From Thermococci archaeon (GTDB lineage Archaea > Hadarchaeota > B88-G9), in NCBI GenBank assembly GCA_003660555.1, contig QMUK01000027.1:1-13749 (forward strand): a stretch of 13,749 nucleotides of DNA. The letters are read 5' to 3'. The position numbers were made by a program, and so were the translations under genes. Shown one piece after another: positions 1 to 9,420 of this stretch. Each line of letters opens with the position of its first letter. Within the stretch, counting starts at the first letter, position 1. A model generated the notes under the pieces. It did no database searches and was not told the DNA's origin. It saw only the letters and a list, made by a program, of their open reading frames with translations.

Positions 1-16
1 CAAAGTTTATAAATTT
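1..16 (+). promoter_or_regulatory. Candidate TATA/BRE promoter of trpB2
   Basis: A TATA-like TTTATAAAT at 6-14 is preceded by an A-rich BRE-like CAAAG. The start site would fall near 35, giving a leader of about 60 nt. A weaker alternative, GTTTAATA around 59-66, would start transcription near 88 and give an almost leaderless mRNA. The window edge cuts any upstream element. Confidence 0.4.
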
Positions 17-94
17 CCCTCACACTCCATTTTATTGTTTAGTTTGAATAGAACAGAAGTTTAATACGATGCGAGAAGTCCCAGTGGGGATGAA

Positions 95-1396
95 ATGTCC
101 GACGTGGTTTACCTAGCTCCGGAAGAAATTCCCAAAAAGTGGTATAATATACTGCCAGATCTACCAGAACCTTTGCCTGAGCCTAGAGATCCAGAGGGGG
201 AAGAATCTAGGATAGATCTCCTCCCTAAGATATTCTTGAAAACTGCTCTGAAACAGGAGTTCTCTAAGAGGAGATGGATAAGGATTCCAGACGAAGTGCT
301 TGAGATGTACATGCACATATACCGACCTAGGCCACTAGTAAGGGCGAGAAGGCTAGAGAAGTTCCTGAAAACTCCGGCTAGGTTGTACTACAAGAGGGAG
401 GATCTGAGCCCTACAGGTAGCCACAAAGTCAATACAGCCATAGCACAAGCTTATTATGCTGCTGAAGAGGGATATTCTAGGTTGACTACCGAGACTGGCG
501 CTGGGCAATGGGGCTCGGCTTTGTCTCTAGGAGCGAGCTTGATGGGCCTAGAAGCTACTGTATACATGGTGAGGTTTGCATACAATTGGAAACCGGGTAG
601 AAGAACATTGATGAAGCTTTATGGAGCAGAGTGTCTTCCCTCTCCTAGCGATAGGACGGAATTCGGGAGGAAACTTCTGAAGAAGGATCCAAACCATCCT
701 GGATCCCTAGGTATTGCTGTATCTGAGGGGATAGAGGATGCTTTGAAGAACGAGGACGCTGTTTATTGCCTAGGAAGTGTTCTAAATCACGTGCTACTGC
801 ATCAGACAGTAATAGGATTAGAGGTGCTCCGACAATTGGAGGAAATAGAGGAAGTTCCAGACTTCATGATAAGTTGTCTTGGCGGAGGCAGTAATTTCGG
901 TGGATTTGCCATTCCTGCAATAAGGAAGAGGTTAAAGGGTGAGTGGGATACGAGATTCATAGCAGCTCAATCGATGGCTGCCCCGAACTTGGTGAAAGGG
1001 GAGTACAAATACGATTTCGGGGATGCTGCTGGATTCACTCCTCTCCTAAAGATGTATACCTTGGGACACGATGTGGAAATGCCTACGATCTACGCTGAGG
1101 GACTTAGATATCACGCAGCTGCGCCCATAATAAGTCTTCTTAGGAAACACGGGATAGTAGAAGCTGTGGCATACGAAACTGATGAGAAAGAAGTGTTCGA
1201 GGCAGCTAAACTATTTGTATCTAAGGAAGGTTTCGTCCCTGCCCCAGAGTCTAGTTATTCAATAAAAGCTGCAATAGACAAGGCTATAGAGGCAAAAGAA
1301 AAGGACGAAGAATGGGTTATAGTTTTCAACGTAAGTGGGCACGGATTCGTGGACTTGGAGGCATTTAACAAGGTGCTGTTCAGTAATGGTACCTAG
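95..1396 (+). CDS. trpB2: Tryptophan synthase beta chain, TrpB2 type (PLP-dependent)
   Basis: The 433-aa protein is a fold-type II PLP enzyme that condenses indole (or indole released from indoleglycerol phosphate) with serine to make tryptophan. The PLP lysine is K111 in the motif KREDLSPTGSHKVN (100-113). The substrate loop ETGAGQWG is at 133-140 and the phosphate-binding GGGSNFGG at 263-270. The C-terminal NVSGHGFVDL is at 412-421. The long N-terminal extension (about residues 1-75) and the roughly 430-residue length fit TrpB2 rather than TrpB1, which is nearer 390-400. ATG 95 is chosen because GTGGGG ends 5 nt before it; ATG 90 is out of frame. No trpA or other trp genes are adjacent, which is common for trpB2. 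Its last 17 bp overlap the 3' end of the convergent AAA gene. Confidence 0.93.
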   Translation: MSDVVYLAPEEIPKKWYNILPDLPEPLPEPRDPEGEESRIDLLPKIFLKTALKQEFSKRRWIRIPDEVLEMYMHIYRPRPLVRARRLEKFLKTPARLYYKREDLSPTGSHKVNTAIAQAYYAAEEGYSRLTTETGAGQWGSALSLGASLMGLEATVYMVRFAYNWKPGRRTLMKLYGAECLPSPSDRTEFGRKLLKKDPNHPGSLGIAVSEGIEDALKNEDAVYCLGSVLNHVLLHQTVIGLEVLRQLEEIEEVPDFMISCLGGGSNFGGFAIPAIRKRLKGEWDTRFIAAQSMAAPNLVKGEYKYDFGDAAGFTPLLKMYTLGHDVEMPTIYAEGLRYHAAAPIISLLRKHGIVEAVAYETDEKEVFEAAKLFVSKEGFVPAPESSYSIKAAIDKAIEAKEKDEEWVIVFNVSGHGFVDLEAFNKVLFSNGT

Positions 1397-2414
1397 ACGT
1401 TTCCTCTATCGTGCCGTAAAGCATCTTGTATGCTTTGAGTAGGTCCTCTGTCCCTAACACTTTTTTTCCTTCTATTATTGCCTTTTCCACTGCTATTTTG
1501 AACAGGTTCTTCACGTCCCTAGGGGAGAGATCACTCACCAATGGTATGACACTGGACTTGTCTATGTTGACTTCTATTATCTTCTCGGCCCTCTTAGAGT
1601 ACACGTCTATCACTTTAGACATGAGTCTCTCTCCCCTGACGTCTACGTTTATTCTCTTCGGGAATCTGGATAATACTGCTGGGTCAACTACCTCTACATT
1701 ATTGGTAGTCGCTATTGGAAGTACCGGGGCTTTGCTCTTTGCCAATCTGTCCAATCCAGATATTATTGCATTTCTTAACTCTATTGCATCTCCTCTCAGT
1801 CCATAGGAGAACGAAGGAAGTGCTAAAGCTTCTATCTCCTCCAGCATTAGGAGTGTTGGTCTCTTAGTTCTAGTTAGTTCTTCGAAGTGCATTTCTATGA
1901 GTTTGGCTCCTTCTCCAGCATATACTCCCTGTAAATCCGTGCAGAATATTTCCTTTGTGTCCACACCTTCCTCTCTAGCTAGTATTACTGGTCCTTCGCT
2001 TTTTCCTGTTCCTGGTCTTCCATACAGAAGTATTCCTCTTCTTCCAAATTCTCCGATCAATCTTGAGTACTTACTATGTTTTAACAGCTTTATTTCATAT
2101 AGGACCATTTCTTTTACTTCTTTCGGCCATATCAATTCTTCGGATGATCTGAAAGACGTATAGGCCTGTCTCAACCTCAAGACGTCTTGATGAAGCACTA
2201 CCTCTACCTCAGTCATTTTGCCTATTTTGGCAGGTGAGGGCCTGATTTCCAATACCTTTGCAAAATACATGTCCCCTACTTCTATTACGTCTCCTCTCTT
2301 CACCTCTCTTTGTTTCATCAAGTGATTCCTGATTATTATCTCTGCCCCCTTTGGATCCAAGTCTAAGGTTCTGGTTAGAGAAATTATTTCTACTCTAACT
2401 TTTCTGGCGTACAA
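1380..2414 (-). CDS. Cdc48-like single AAA+ ATPase
   Basis: The 344-aa protein has one AAA+ module behind a Cdc48-type substrate-handling domain. Residues about 25-75 (HLMKQREVKRGDVIEVGD and onward) resemble CDC48 domain 2. Walker A is GRPGTGKS at 132-139. Walker B is LLMLEEIE at 188-194, with Glu in place of the usual first Asp. The sensor-1 region is ATTNN at 236-239, followed by arginine-finger candidates R250 and R254 and a C-terminal helical lid (about 295-335). There is no second ATPase domain and no membrane segment. The start is TTG 2414, with GAGGTGA upstream at good spacing. It is the last gene of the minus-strand cluster, 26 nt after the aminotransferase. The ATPase class is clear; the substrate (protein remodelling or unfolding) is inference. 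Confidence 0.8.
   Translation of the reverse strand: MYARKVRVEIISLTRTLDLDPKGAEIIIRNHLMKQREVKRGDVIEVGDMYFAKVLEIRPSPAKIGKMTEVEVVLHQDVLRLRQAYTSFRSSEELIWPKEVKEMVLYEIKLLKHSKYSRLIGEFGRRGILLYGRPGTGKSEGPVILAREEGVDTKEIFCTDLQGVYAGEGAKLIEMHFEELTRTKRPTLLMLEEIEALALPSFSYGLRGDAIELRNAIISGLDRLAKSKAPVLPIATTNNVEVVDPAVLSRFPKRINVDVRGERLMSKVIDVYSKRAEKIIEVNIDKSSVIPLVSDLSPRDVKNLFKIAVEKAIIEGKKVLGTEDLLKAYKMLYGTIEETSRYHY
1461..1467 (+). terminator. Possible T-run terminator of trpB2
   Basis: Seven consecutive T residues lie about 65 nt after the trpB2 stop, the kind of U-tract that terminates archaeal transcription. It lies inside the opposing AAA gene, where it encodes a Lys-Lys stretch on the other strand, so it may be coincidental. 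Confidence 0.3.
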
Positions 2415-2440
2415 GCCCTCACCTCTGTTTCCTTCGAGAA

Positions 2441-3577
2441 TTACGTGCCTTCCCTATAAACTTTACCTAGTATCTCTGCCCCTTTAATCAAATTATCCAC
2501 TGAAGTTGCATATGATATCCTTATATTATTTTTCCCGACCTCACCGAACTCCTCTCCAGGAACCACTGCCACTCCAGCGTTTATGGCTTTTCTGCTGAAC
2601 TCTCTGGAATCTTCACCTATGTTGGGAAAGAGATAGAAAGCTCCTTCAGGCTTATTCGACTTTATTCCATGTTTTCTAAGTTCTCTTATTAGTATGTCTC
2701 TTCTTTTCCTGTATTCTCTTACTACTTCTCTCACGAAGTCTTGTGGGCCCCTAAGTGCTTCCAGTGCTGCATACTGAGCTATCGAATTCGCGTTAGCCAC
2801 AGAGTATTGGTGGACTAGTGCTACTGGGGATATTAAGTCCCTCCTGCCTATGGCGTAGCCCACTCTCCAACCAGTCATCGCATATGTCTTAGAGAAGCTA
2901 TTTACTACTATCACCCCACCGTCGTGACTGAACTGTGCTGCACAATAGTGCGTGGCATCATACACTATCTTTTCATAGACTTCGTCCGATACCAGTATTA
3001 TTTCGTTGTCTTCTGCCAGTTCAACTATTCCTCTTATTTCCTTCTTCCCCATTACGGCTCCTGTCGGATTACTCGGTGAATTTATTAATATCATCTTAGT
3101 CTTGTCTGTTATCTTCTCTTGAACCTGCTCTGGTTTGAGTACAAATTCGTCTTCCTCGAAACACTTTGCCCTTACTGGAACTCCCTGAGCCAGCTTAACG
3201 TAGGCTGAATAATAAGCGAATCCTGGATCAGGGATAATCACCTCGTCTCCCGGGTTCACGTAAGCTTGGATCACATCATACATTGCCTCACAAGCGCCCA
3301 CTGTAACTACGACTTCGTCCGGATCATAGTCCAGACCATATTCTGAGGAGTATTTCTCACATATGGCCTCTCTTAGCTCTATTATCCCAGGATTTGGTGT
3401 GTAATGGGTTTTGTTCTCTCTGAGTGCTCTAATGGCCGCCTCTTTTATATTCTCTGGCGTATCGAAGTCCGGTTCTCCTATCCCCAAGTTTATCACGTTT
3501 CCCTTTCCCTGCGCCAGATCAAATAGTTCTCTTATTACTGACTTACCAACTCCGCTTAGCCTCTTAGCCTCCTCCAT
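2441..3577 (-). CDS. Class I/II (fold type I) PLP aminotransferase, aspartate aminotransferase family
   Basis: The 378-aa protein has the full aspartate-aminotransferase Igamma-type signature. It shows LGIGEPDFDTP (31-41), HYTPNPG (58-64), NSPSNPTGA (166-174; N170 contacts PLP), SDEVYEKIVYD with D198 and Y201 (197-207), the Schiff-base lysine K230 in SFSKTYAMTGWRVGY, and R353 in IRISYA for the substrate carboxylate. It transfers amino groups between amino acids and 2-oxoacids; whether the preferred donor is aspartate, an aromatic or a branched-chain amino acid cannot be read from sequence. The start is ATG 3577, with GGTGAT 6 nt upstream. Its first 22 bp overlap the end of the secreted-protein gene, so translation is probably coupled. 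The location in a replication operon is unusual for such an enzyme. Confidence 0.88.
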   Translation of the reverse strand: MEEAKRLSGVGKSVIRELFDLAQGKGNVINLGIGEPDFDTPENIKEAAIRALRENKTHYTPNPGIIELREAICEKYSSEYGLDYDPDEVVVTVGACEAMYDVIQAYVNPGDEVIIPDPGFAYYSAYVKLAQGVPVRAKCFEEDEFVLKPEQVQEKITDKTKMILINSPSNPTGAVMGKKEIRGIVELAEDNEIILVSDEVYEKIVYDATHYCAAQFSHDGGVIVVNSFSKTYAMTGWRVGYAIGRRDLISPVALVHQYSVANANSIAQYAALEALRGPQDFVREVVREYRKRRDILIRELRKHGIKSNKPEGAFYLFPNIGEDSREFSRKAINAGVAVVPGEEFGEVGKNNIRISYATSVDNLIKGAEILGKVYREGT

Positions 3578-5322
3578 AGCATCATCACCATCACGAGGAG
3601 AACGAGTACCGTTTGATGATACGTAAACCCTGGTATTCCCTTGCCTTTCTCCCCTTCTTTCTCCTTTACCTCCACTGAAACAGAATTGGAGATTGTCTTC
3701 TCTTCATTTCCTTCCTCATCTTCGTATTTCGCTTCTGCTGGTGTCAACGAATAAACTCCAGAATAGCTAAACTGTATCGAGTATCTCAGGGTCCCGGTTT
3801 CTCCTGGTGCTAGATCTCCAGTCCAAGTGAGATCTCCTCCAACTATAGTGGCTCTAGCTGGAGGCTTGTCCGTGATTACCAAGTTCTTGGCTATTCCACT
3901 TCCCTCATTTCTGAATTCCACTGTGACCTCTATGACTTCTCCTGTCTTCACTATGGGCTTACTAACTCTTTTCTCTAGTACTACTTTCGGTTTTCCTGTA
4001 ATTATCTCTATCTTCCTGCTATCTCCTAATATTTTGCTAGATCCTCTGTATATTTCAAGGGCTATCTCCTTCGAGCCTTTCTTCGTTGGAACTAATGTAA
4101 AGGAGATCTCCTTCTCTCCTCCTGCTGGAATCACCGTGGATATCTCCTTGTTTCCGTCTGCCCAATCTGCCACTATCTTTACTCTAACGGATTCTTCTCT
4201 ATCTCCTGAATTCCTGAGTTTGACTTTAACTTCGAACTGAGAGTTTAGAGAAATATTTTGTGGTATTTCAAACCCTAAGAGTTCGATCTCGCTTTCTTTT
4301 TCGTATACTGTGATAGTTTCCTCCTTTTCTTCTAATTTGCTCCCATCTAGGTACAATTCAAATTTGACCTTCTTATCTCCGACCTCCTGTGGAACTAAAA
4401 GTATCTCCACCATCTCTGTTCCTGGAGATATTTCCACAGCTTTCTCTAATTCTTCGGGTAGGAAACCCTCGGCTATAACCTTTAATGTCGCCTGTACCTG
4501 CTCAGTTCCGGTATTTCTTAGTAACACCTCGAATTTCACCTGATCTCCTAAGAAGGCAGTGTCTGGTTTCGTTATCTCCATTTCCACACTGGGTGGAGAT
4601 GCCACATTCGAGTAGAATGATTTGCTATCGAATACTATTTTCTCGTCGAACCTTTCCCAATACAACTCGAGAAGAAGTCTTGCTGTCCCTGGTGTGATCC
4701 CAGAAGGTACTGGAATTGGTATGGTGTATTCCTTCTCCTCCAAGAAGGAAGTGAAACTTAAGGGTATGCTAGCTATTCTAGACTGGTATCCTCCTAGAGT
4801 AATCGTGAGGTCTAATCTCAGAATCTCGTTTTCCCATCCATATGTGTAATTCTTTACTTTCACCCTCATTTCATTAGTTCTGCCAATATATAGAAGTGCT
4901 GGCGGTGAAAACCACGTTATCTCAGCATATGGGCCTATTATTTCAAACCAATCTTCCCATTCCTCCCCAGAAAATCTAACTGTAACCTCGTATCTTCCGG
5001 GTTTGACTTGCCTACCCTGGTTGTCCTTCTGATCCCATATAAACCTCTCGCTTTCTCCAGGATTAAGTCCAGGAACATAGTCTGCTTTTTCGTATACTCT
5101 CACTCTTTGGTTAGTTTCTGGATCTATCCAATAGATGTAGTACTCTATTCTCCCACTCATCACTCTGTCGGATATGTTCTTCGTGACCACCACTACTCCG
5201 TATCCTATCTTGTAGGTGTCGTCTTCAACTTCAACGTATACGTCCCTAGAAGCGGCCGGCATCTGGAAAGTCGAAGCTAGGAGAATCAAAAACACCAATG
5301 CCATGATACTACTTTTTTTCAT
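3556..5322 (-). CDS. Secreted, membrane-anchored multi-Ig (CARDB/DUF11) protein with PGF-type C-terminus
   Basis: The 588-aa protein has an N-terminal signal peptide: lysines at 2-3, a hydrophobic core 5-19 and likely cleavage near the AAS at 23-25. A FlgD-like Ig segment lies around 85-117 (WDQKDNQGRQVKPGRYEV). Two CARDB-like domains follow at about 245-340 and 344-442, each with an LRN(T/S)G turn. A DUF11-like domain spans about 445-552. After a charged Glu/Lys/Gly linker comes IPGF (563-566), a hydrophobic segment (about 569-583) and RRLRG, the tripartite layout of PGF-CTERM archaeosortase signals. It should be an extracellular beta-rich protein tethered to the membrane or S-layer. ATG 5322 has GGGGGAG 5 nt upstream and overlaps the zinc-ribbon gene by 14 bp. 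The binding partner is unknown. Confidence 0.8.
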   Translation of the reverse strand: MKKSSIMALVFLILLASTFQMPAASRDVYVEVEDDTYKIGYGVVVVTKNISDRVMSGRIEYYIYWIDPETNQRVRVYEKADYVPGLNPGESERFIWDQKDNQGRQVKPGRYEVTVRFSGEEWEDWFEIIGPYAEITWFSPPALLYIGRTNEMRVKVKNYTYGWENEILRLDLTITLGGYQSRIASIPLSFTSFLEEKEYTIPIPVPSGITPGTARLLLELYWERFDEKIVFDSKSFYSNVASPPSVEMEITKPDTAFLGDQVKFEVLLRNTGTEQVQATLKVIAEGFLPEELEKAVEISPGTEMVEILLVPQEVGDKKVKFELYLDGSKLEEKEETITVYEKESEIELLGFEIPQNISLNSQFEVKVKLRNSGDREESVRVKIVADWADGNKEISTVIPAGGEKEISFTLVPTKKGSKEIALEIYRGSSKILGDSRKIEIITGKPKVVLEKRVSKPIVKTGEVIEVTVEFRNEGSGIAKNLVITDKPPARATIVGGDLTWTGDLAPGETGTLRYSIQFSYSGVYSLTPAEAKYEDEEGNEEKTISNSVSVEVKEKEGEKGKGIPGFTYHQTVLVLLVMVMMLWRRLRG

Positions 5323-5704
5323 TGCTTCTCCCCCCGAGGGATCTGAACAACGAGACTAGGTCTATTCTGTATATTCCCCTAGTCCCGGCCACTATTATGG
5401 GCTCCCTCGAGAGAAGTTTCTGTATGTCTACCTCATATATGCCTTTCCCTCTCACTCTGATAGTCTCTATGTCGAAGGTTTCCCCTTCCCTGAGTCCGAA
5501 CTCCCTCATTAACTCTGCTATTATCTCTTCTAGTTCCTCTTTTCTTTTTTCTCTGTCATTAGGAGTCAATTCTGTCAAATCGATTACTTCTCTTGGAACT
5601 TCATTCTTCTCGTACGAGAAAAACCTACTTCCGCACTCACATCCATTTATTATGGCCTTGGAGCCCTTTGGATATTTCCTACCGCATTTTATACACACAT
5701 ACAT
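5309..5704 (-). CDS. OapC/ArvC-type (DUF2072) zinc-ribbon protein
   Basis: The 131-aa protein starts with a compact zinc ribbon: C4-x2-C7 and, about 20 residues on, C27-x-C29. A charged helix (about 50-75) and two similar short beta segments, GIYEVDIQKLL and GIYRIDLVSLF, follow. This layout matches the archaeal family annotated as OapC/ArvC, which is known for lying near replication origins; here it sits six kilobases from an ORB cluster within the orc1 operon. The biochemical role is not established, and nucleic-acid binding through the ribbon is an inference. ATG 5704 is preceded by GGGGTAGGGG and starts 5 nt after the phosphatase stop. Its end overlaps the secreted-protein start. Confidence 0.75.
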   Translation of the reverse strand: MYVCIKCGRKYPKGSKAIINGCECGSRFFSYEKNEVPREVIDLTELTPNDREKRKEELEEIIAELMREFGLREGETFDIETIRVRGKGIYEVDIQKLLSREPIIVAGTRGIYRIDLVSLFRSLGGRSNEKK

Positions 5705-5709
5705 TTCCC

Positions 5710-6405
5710 CTACCCCTTAGAGGATATTAGGCGAAGAATTTCTTCTAGTGCTTTAACACTCCCGTTTACTCCCGAAATAACCACATCAGAGGCTTCCCTA
5801 ATTCTCTTCGGAGGATTTCCTACGGCATAACTCTTTCCTGCTAATTTAAGCATCTCATAATCATTTTCTCCATCTCCTATCGCTATCACTTCCTCTGGAG
5901 ATATTTTCATCTTTTTCAAGAGGAAATTCAAGGCATTCCCCTTGTTGACGTTCCTTTGTCTTATGTGGTAGGCGAATCCAGAATCCACGACTACATATCC
6001 TCTGGCTGAGAAGAACTCTCTTATCTCCATTAATTGATCTTCAGAAAGTGTCTTCCAAAGGACTATTCCGGTTCTCCTCACTGGATTAGATGGTGTCAAC
6101 GGGACCTTTATTCCAGTCTTGGCCTCGAATTCCGACAGTAAATTCACCATCTCGGTTTTGTCTCCTAGCCAGAACACTTCATCGTTTATTCTCACAACAC
6201 CTCCGTCCTCCGCTATTATTCCTCCAGTAGCCCCTATTAGTACTGCCGCTGCTTCGGCGAAATAGAGGTGATTTCCCGTGGCTATGACTACCTTCACTCC
6301 CGCTTCTTCTATTTTCCGGAGTAGTTCAACTGATTTTAGGTTGAGCCTCCTGCTCTTGTCTGTTATAGTTCCATCTAAGTCTGTTACTAGTAATTTGGGA
6401 ATCAA
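5710..6405 (-). CDS. HAD-family phosphatase, archaeal phosphoglycolate phosphatase type
   Basis: The 231-aa protein has all HAD motifs of the Cof-type IIB, archaeal phosphoglycolate phosphatase subfamily. Motif I is DLDGT with D9 (nucleophile) and D11. Motif II is T43 in IATGN, motif III is K155, and motif IV is GDGENDYEM (177-185) with the Mg-binding D178 and D182. A small alpha/beta cap lies between motifs II and III (about 75-150). Its length fits the family (about 225-235). In this family the reaction is hydrolysis of 2-phosphoglycolate; close relatives dephosphorylate other sugar phosphates, so the substrate is likely rather than proven. 2-phosphoglycolate also arises from repair of DNA strand-break ends, which may be why it sits with radA. 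The TTG start at 6405 overlaps the radA stop by 4 bp (TTGA). Confidence 0.85.
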   Translation of the reverse strand: MIPKLLVTDLDGTITDKSRRLNLKSVELLRKIEEAGVKVVIATGNHLYFAEAAAVLIGATGGIIAEDGGVVRINDEVFWLGDKTEMVNLLSEFEAKTGIKVPLTPSNPVRRTGIVLWKTLSEDQLMEIREFFSARGYVVVDSGFAYHIRQRNVNKGNALNFLLKKMKISPEEVIAIGDGENDYEMLKLAGKSYAVGNPPKRIREASDVVISGVNGSVKALEEILRLISSKG

Positions 6406-7391
6406 TCCGTTATCCCTTTCTCAGTTATTCTGAACATAGCCTCTCCTTCTGGCAAATAGGGACTGTCAACGAGTCTGGCTATCCTCCTTCCTCCCTTGCT
6501 CTTCCTGAGATATATTATGGCTGTGGCTTGATGGGCCAGTACGTGTCCTCCGACTGGTGCCGTTGGATCTCCGAAGAACATGTCTGGTCTGGCCATTACC
6601 TGATTAGTGACCAATACCGCCAAGTTATACTTATCAGCTAGTGTCTGAAGAGTATGAAGGTGTTTGTTCAGCTTTTGTTGTCTTTCTGCCAGCATTCCCC
6701 TACCGACGAACTCACTCCTGAAGTGTGTGGTCAAGCTGTCTATGACTATTAGTTTCACTTCCTCTCTTCTAACCAATTCCTCGGCTTTTTCAGCCAGTAG
6801 CATCTGGTGATAGGTTGTGTGTGCCCTAGCATGGAATATGTTGCTCAATACTTCCTTTGGATCTAGACCCATGGAGGACGCTATTTGATGTATCCTCTCG
6901 GGCCTGAATGTGGCCTCAGTATCTATGTATATTGCTTTGCCTTCTAATCCTCCCTTATTCCTTGGAAGCTGTACGTTTATGGCTAATTGATGTGCCAGTT
7001 GAGTTTTTCCACTCCCAAATTCTCCGTATACCTCCGTTATGGCCTGAGTCTCTACTCCTCCACCCAAAAGTTGATCTAGTGATTTGCTGCCTGTAGTTAT
7101 TCTCCCTATGGCCTTTCTCCTCTCTAGTATTTTGTCTGCTGTTTCGAAGTCCATCTTCAGTGCTTCCCTAGCACTTTTCACTATTTTGGCTGCTGTGGAT
7201 TCTGGAATATCTGCCGCTGTACTCAATTCCGTTGGGGATGCCACTGCTATTGCTTCCAACTCCCCATATCCTGCCTCTTTAAGCTTAGCAGCTATTGCTG
7301 GACCTACTCCTGGGAGTTCCTCTATCGTCTTAATGACTATCTCCTCACCACTCACCTCTTTCTTGGACTTGGACTTGGACGTTTCAACCAC
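6402..7391 (-). CDS. radA: DNA repair and recombination protein RadA
   Basis: The 329-aa archaeal RecA/Rad51 recombinase forms ATP-dependent filaments on single-stranded DNA and catalyses strand exchange. An N-terminal helix-hairpin-helix domain is at about 22-75 (ELPGVGP). The linker FETA (82-85) matches the inter-subunit polymerisation motif. Walker A is GEFGSGKT (123-130), Walker B LIVID (214-218) and DNA-binding loop L1 [16 protein letters not shown] (224-239). Loop L2 runs through [12 protein letters not shown] to GGHVLAH (265-287). The length is typical. The N-terminus carries a triple Ser-Lys tandem from a repeated TCCAAG codon pair. The GTG start at 7391 overlaps the rpa stop by 8 bp; a later GTG at codon 13 is possible but leaves the core intact. 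Confidence 0.96.
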   Translation of the reverse strand: MVETSKSKSKKEVSGEEIVIKTIEELPGVGPAIAAKLKEAGYGELEAIAVASPTELSTAADIPESTAAKIVKSAREALKMDFETADKILERRKAIGRITTGSKSLDQLLGGGVETQAITEVYGEFGSGKTQLAHQLAINVQLPRNKGGLEGKAIYIDTEATFRPERIHQIASSMGLDPKEVLSNIFHARAHTTYHQMLLAEKAEELVRREEVKLIVIDSLTTHFRSEFVGRGMLAERQQKLNKHLHTLQTLADKYNLAVLVTNQVMARPDMFFGDPTAPVGGHVLAHQATAIIYLRKSKGGRRIARLVDSPYLPEGEAMFRITEKGITD

Positions 7392-9420
7392 CTTCCAACT
7401 CTTCTAACAGAAGTTTTATTTCTCTATCTAAATCTGGGATGGACAAGCTATTCACCCGCATCTCCAAATTTCCGGTCATTTCGTTTCTGGTTAGTGTCCC
7501 GCTAGCTATTATTTCCTTACCTAATATATCGTTTGGACCAATTGAGCTTAATAGTTCCTCTTCGAAGCCAAATGCCCTGACTACTCCGGTTCCATCATCT
7601 AGGACTAGGGAGAAGAAGAACTTTTCTATGTCGTTACCACACTCTCGGCACTTCTTGCCATAGACCGTTGAGCCGCACTTCTCACAGACAGGTAACTTCA
7701 CCTTGACCACCGTTCCCCTTACTTCGGCAATCTCTCCCTCCTCAAGAGATGCTATTTCCCTTCTCTTTTTCTCGTCTACCCCCTTTAGTACCTCCGTCTC
7801 CTTGCTCACTAGTATCTTCCCTCTTCCTACTATTCTGCCTCCCTTGACTCGTATTACGTCTCCTCTTCTAAGCATTAGAATCTTATCCATTTCCTCCCTC
7901 TCTGCTACTAATTCTAGTACGTTTCCTCCAAATCTGGCCCCTACACGACATGTCATCTCTTCCTCAGTCGTTACTGGGTTGGAAATCACCTCAAGTACCC
8001 CATCGAAATGGACTTCTATTATTTCAGCTCCTGGAGGATTCACTTCAACTCCTGAATTCGGGCCTACGTTGAGGTATATTCTCTCGCCCCTTTTCTGGAT
8101 ATATGCGTCTGTTATGGATAGTAAATCCCCTATTTCTATCCCTCTTGCAAATTCCGACTTGTCTCTCCAAAAGTAGGAAGATATTCTTCCTGTATCGTCC
8201 CCGAGTATCAGATGGGTTCTCCTAACACCGAATCTCTCTTCTTCCTCTCCTTTTTGAATGACTCTAGCCCTTAGGTTGACTATTGGTGGGAGTATCTCCC
8301 GAATCTCTCTTATCTTTAGAAAACCAACGGGAGGTGTTCTCACATCGAATGAGGAGAGAGAGGAGTACTCCGTGTAGGAAGCTTCTATTTCTCCTCCCAG
8401 TCCCAGCTTGGTGTATATGGCGTTTAGTTTCACCGACTTGCCTATGTCTATTTTCTCCCAATCCCTCACGGATTCGTCCCAGAAAGTCACTCTCATAACT
8501 CCCGTTTCGTCCCTCAGCGTTATATCCGCTACTCTTCTCTTGACTCCGTCTATTTCTGTCTCTCTAATTCCTGTTTTGTTCTCTACAATTCCAGCTACGC
8601 TTGCCATTACCCCTGGTAGAAGATCGGATATTTTCGTTCTGCTCGGCACGTCTATCTTGGAGCCGTAATCCTCTAACTCGGAATACTTCCCCAAATGCAG
8701 CTCTATCTGTCCGAATTTGTTTCTGACCACGTAGAGGTTTCTCGCCAGATAAGATTTACCTACTTCTAGGTCAAAAATTGAAACCAGAGGTATTATTCCA
8801 GTTTCGTCTCCTATTATGTAGGTGTTTTCTCTGACTTTCTCAATTACGTTGAATAAAACTACTTCCGGCCTCTTCCCCTCGTATATCTCAACGATCTTAG
8901 ACCTAGTTGGCCTGTACTCCGGAACTTCCTTACACTCCGTTCTCTCTAACTTGGTGTCCCATGAATAGTATAGTTCTAAGGATCCCCCTAGGCCTCTCCT
9001 AACCCTAGCCCTAGATAATTTGATGCAATCTCCAACTCTGAGACCTTCCAGGTTCTTCTCCTGCTCGTTCCAAAGTGTCAACCTTATTTCTCCCGTTTTG
9101 TCCAATAGGTACACAGAGATTACCCTTCCCTTTCTTCCGTTTTTATAGGAGAACTCCCTGGGTCCTTGGATGTGTATTATTCTGCCTTCTATGGTCACGC
9201 TCTCTCCTTCATCCCTTATTTCTGAGATTCTCATTTTCCTTTCCTTTTCGTAGTCTTCTTCTAGATCTACTCCCATTTCCCTAGCCACTATGTAAGCGGC
9301 TCCCTCCTTGCTTATCAGCCCCTCGAACTCCTCCACTTTCTCCTCTACCTTTCTCTCGAATTCGTCTATGTCTAGACCTGCTTCCTTTATTCTTCGATAT
9401 ATCTCACTCATGGGTGTCAA
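7384..9420 (-). CDS. rpa: Replication protein A, multi-OB-fold single-stranded-DNA-binding protein with zinc ribbon
   Basis: The 678-aa protein is built from repeated OB folds, visible as similar 'D(D/E)TG.h.h..W/F' strands. These lie at about 75-158 ([13 protein letters not shown]), 183-245 ([10 protein letters not shown]), 272-352 ([13 protein letters not shown]), 381-455 ([12 protein letters not shown]), possibly a degenerate fold at 462-545, and 562-660 ([13 protein letters not shown]). The last one is interrupted by a zinc ribbon with C579, C582, C591 and C594. This resembles the long single-chain RPA of methanogens such as Methanocaldococcus. It coats single-stranded DNA in replication and RadA-mediated repair. 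TTG 9420 has GGAGG 7 nt upstream inside the orc1 end; an alternative ATG at 9411 removes three residues. It overlaps orc1 by 4 bp and radA by 8 bp. Confidence 0.93.
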   Translation of the reverse strand: MTPMSEIYRRIKEAGLDIDEFERKVEEKVEEFEGLISKEGAAYIVAREMGVDLEEDYEKERKMRISEIRDEGESVTIEGRIIHIQGPREFSYKNGRKGRVISVYLLDKTGEIRLTLWNEQEKNLEGLRVGDCIKLSRARVRRGLGGSLELYYSWDTKLERTECKEVPEYRPTRSKIVEIYEGKRPEVVLFNVIEKVRENTYIIGDETGIIPLVSIFDLEVGKSYLARNLYVVRNKFGQIELHLGKYSELEDYGSKIDVPSRTKISDLLPGVMASVAGIVENKTGIRETEIDGVKRRVADITLRDETGVMRVTFWDESVRDWEKIDIGKSVKLNAIYTKLGLGGEIEASYTEYSSLSSFDVRTPPVGFLKIREIREILPPIVNLRARVIQKGEEEERFGVRRTHLILGDDTGRISSYFWRDKSEFARGIEIGDLLSITDAYIQKRGERIYLNVGPNSGVEVNPPGAEIIEVHFDGVLEVISNPVTTEEEMTCRVGARFGGNVLELVAEREEMDKILMLRRGDVIRVKGGRIVGRGKILVSKETEVLKGVDEKKRREIASLEEGEIAEVRGTVVKVKLPVCEKCGSTVYGKKCRECGNDIEKFFFSLVLDDGTGVVRAFGFEEELLSSIGPNDILGKEIIASGTLTRNEMTGNLEMRVNSLSIPDLDREIKLLLEELEGG

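Noticed and set aside
79-88. CCCAGTGGGG near the trpB2 start as an ORB core
   Set aside because: Only the 7-bp CCAGTGG matches; flanking bases and the G-string are missing and it is distant from the origin.
69-116. 15-codon upstream frame (ATG 69 to TAG 116) with a Trp codon, as a possible trp leader peptide
   Set aside because: A single Trp codon, no terminator or antiterminator stems, and it overlaps the well-supported trpB2 start; likely chance.
5322-5720. 132-codon plus-strand frame opposite the zinc-ribbon gene
   Set aside because: Complete antisense overlap with a gene carrying a clear CxxC/CxC ribbon and Shine-Dalgarno site; its Ser/Pro/Leu-rich translation is typical of an antisense shadow.
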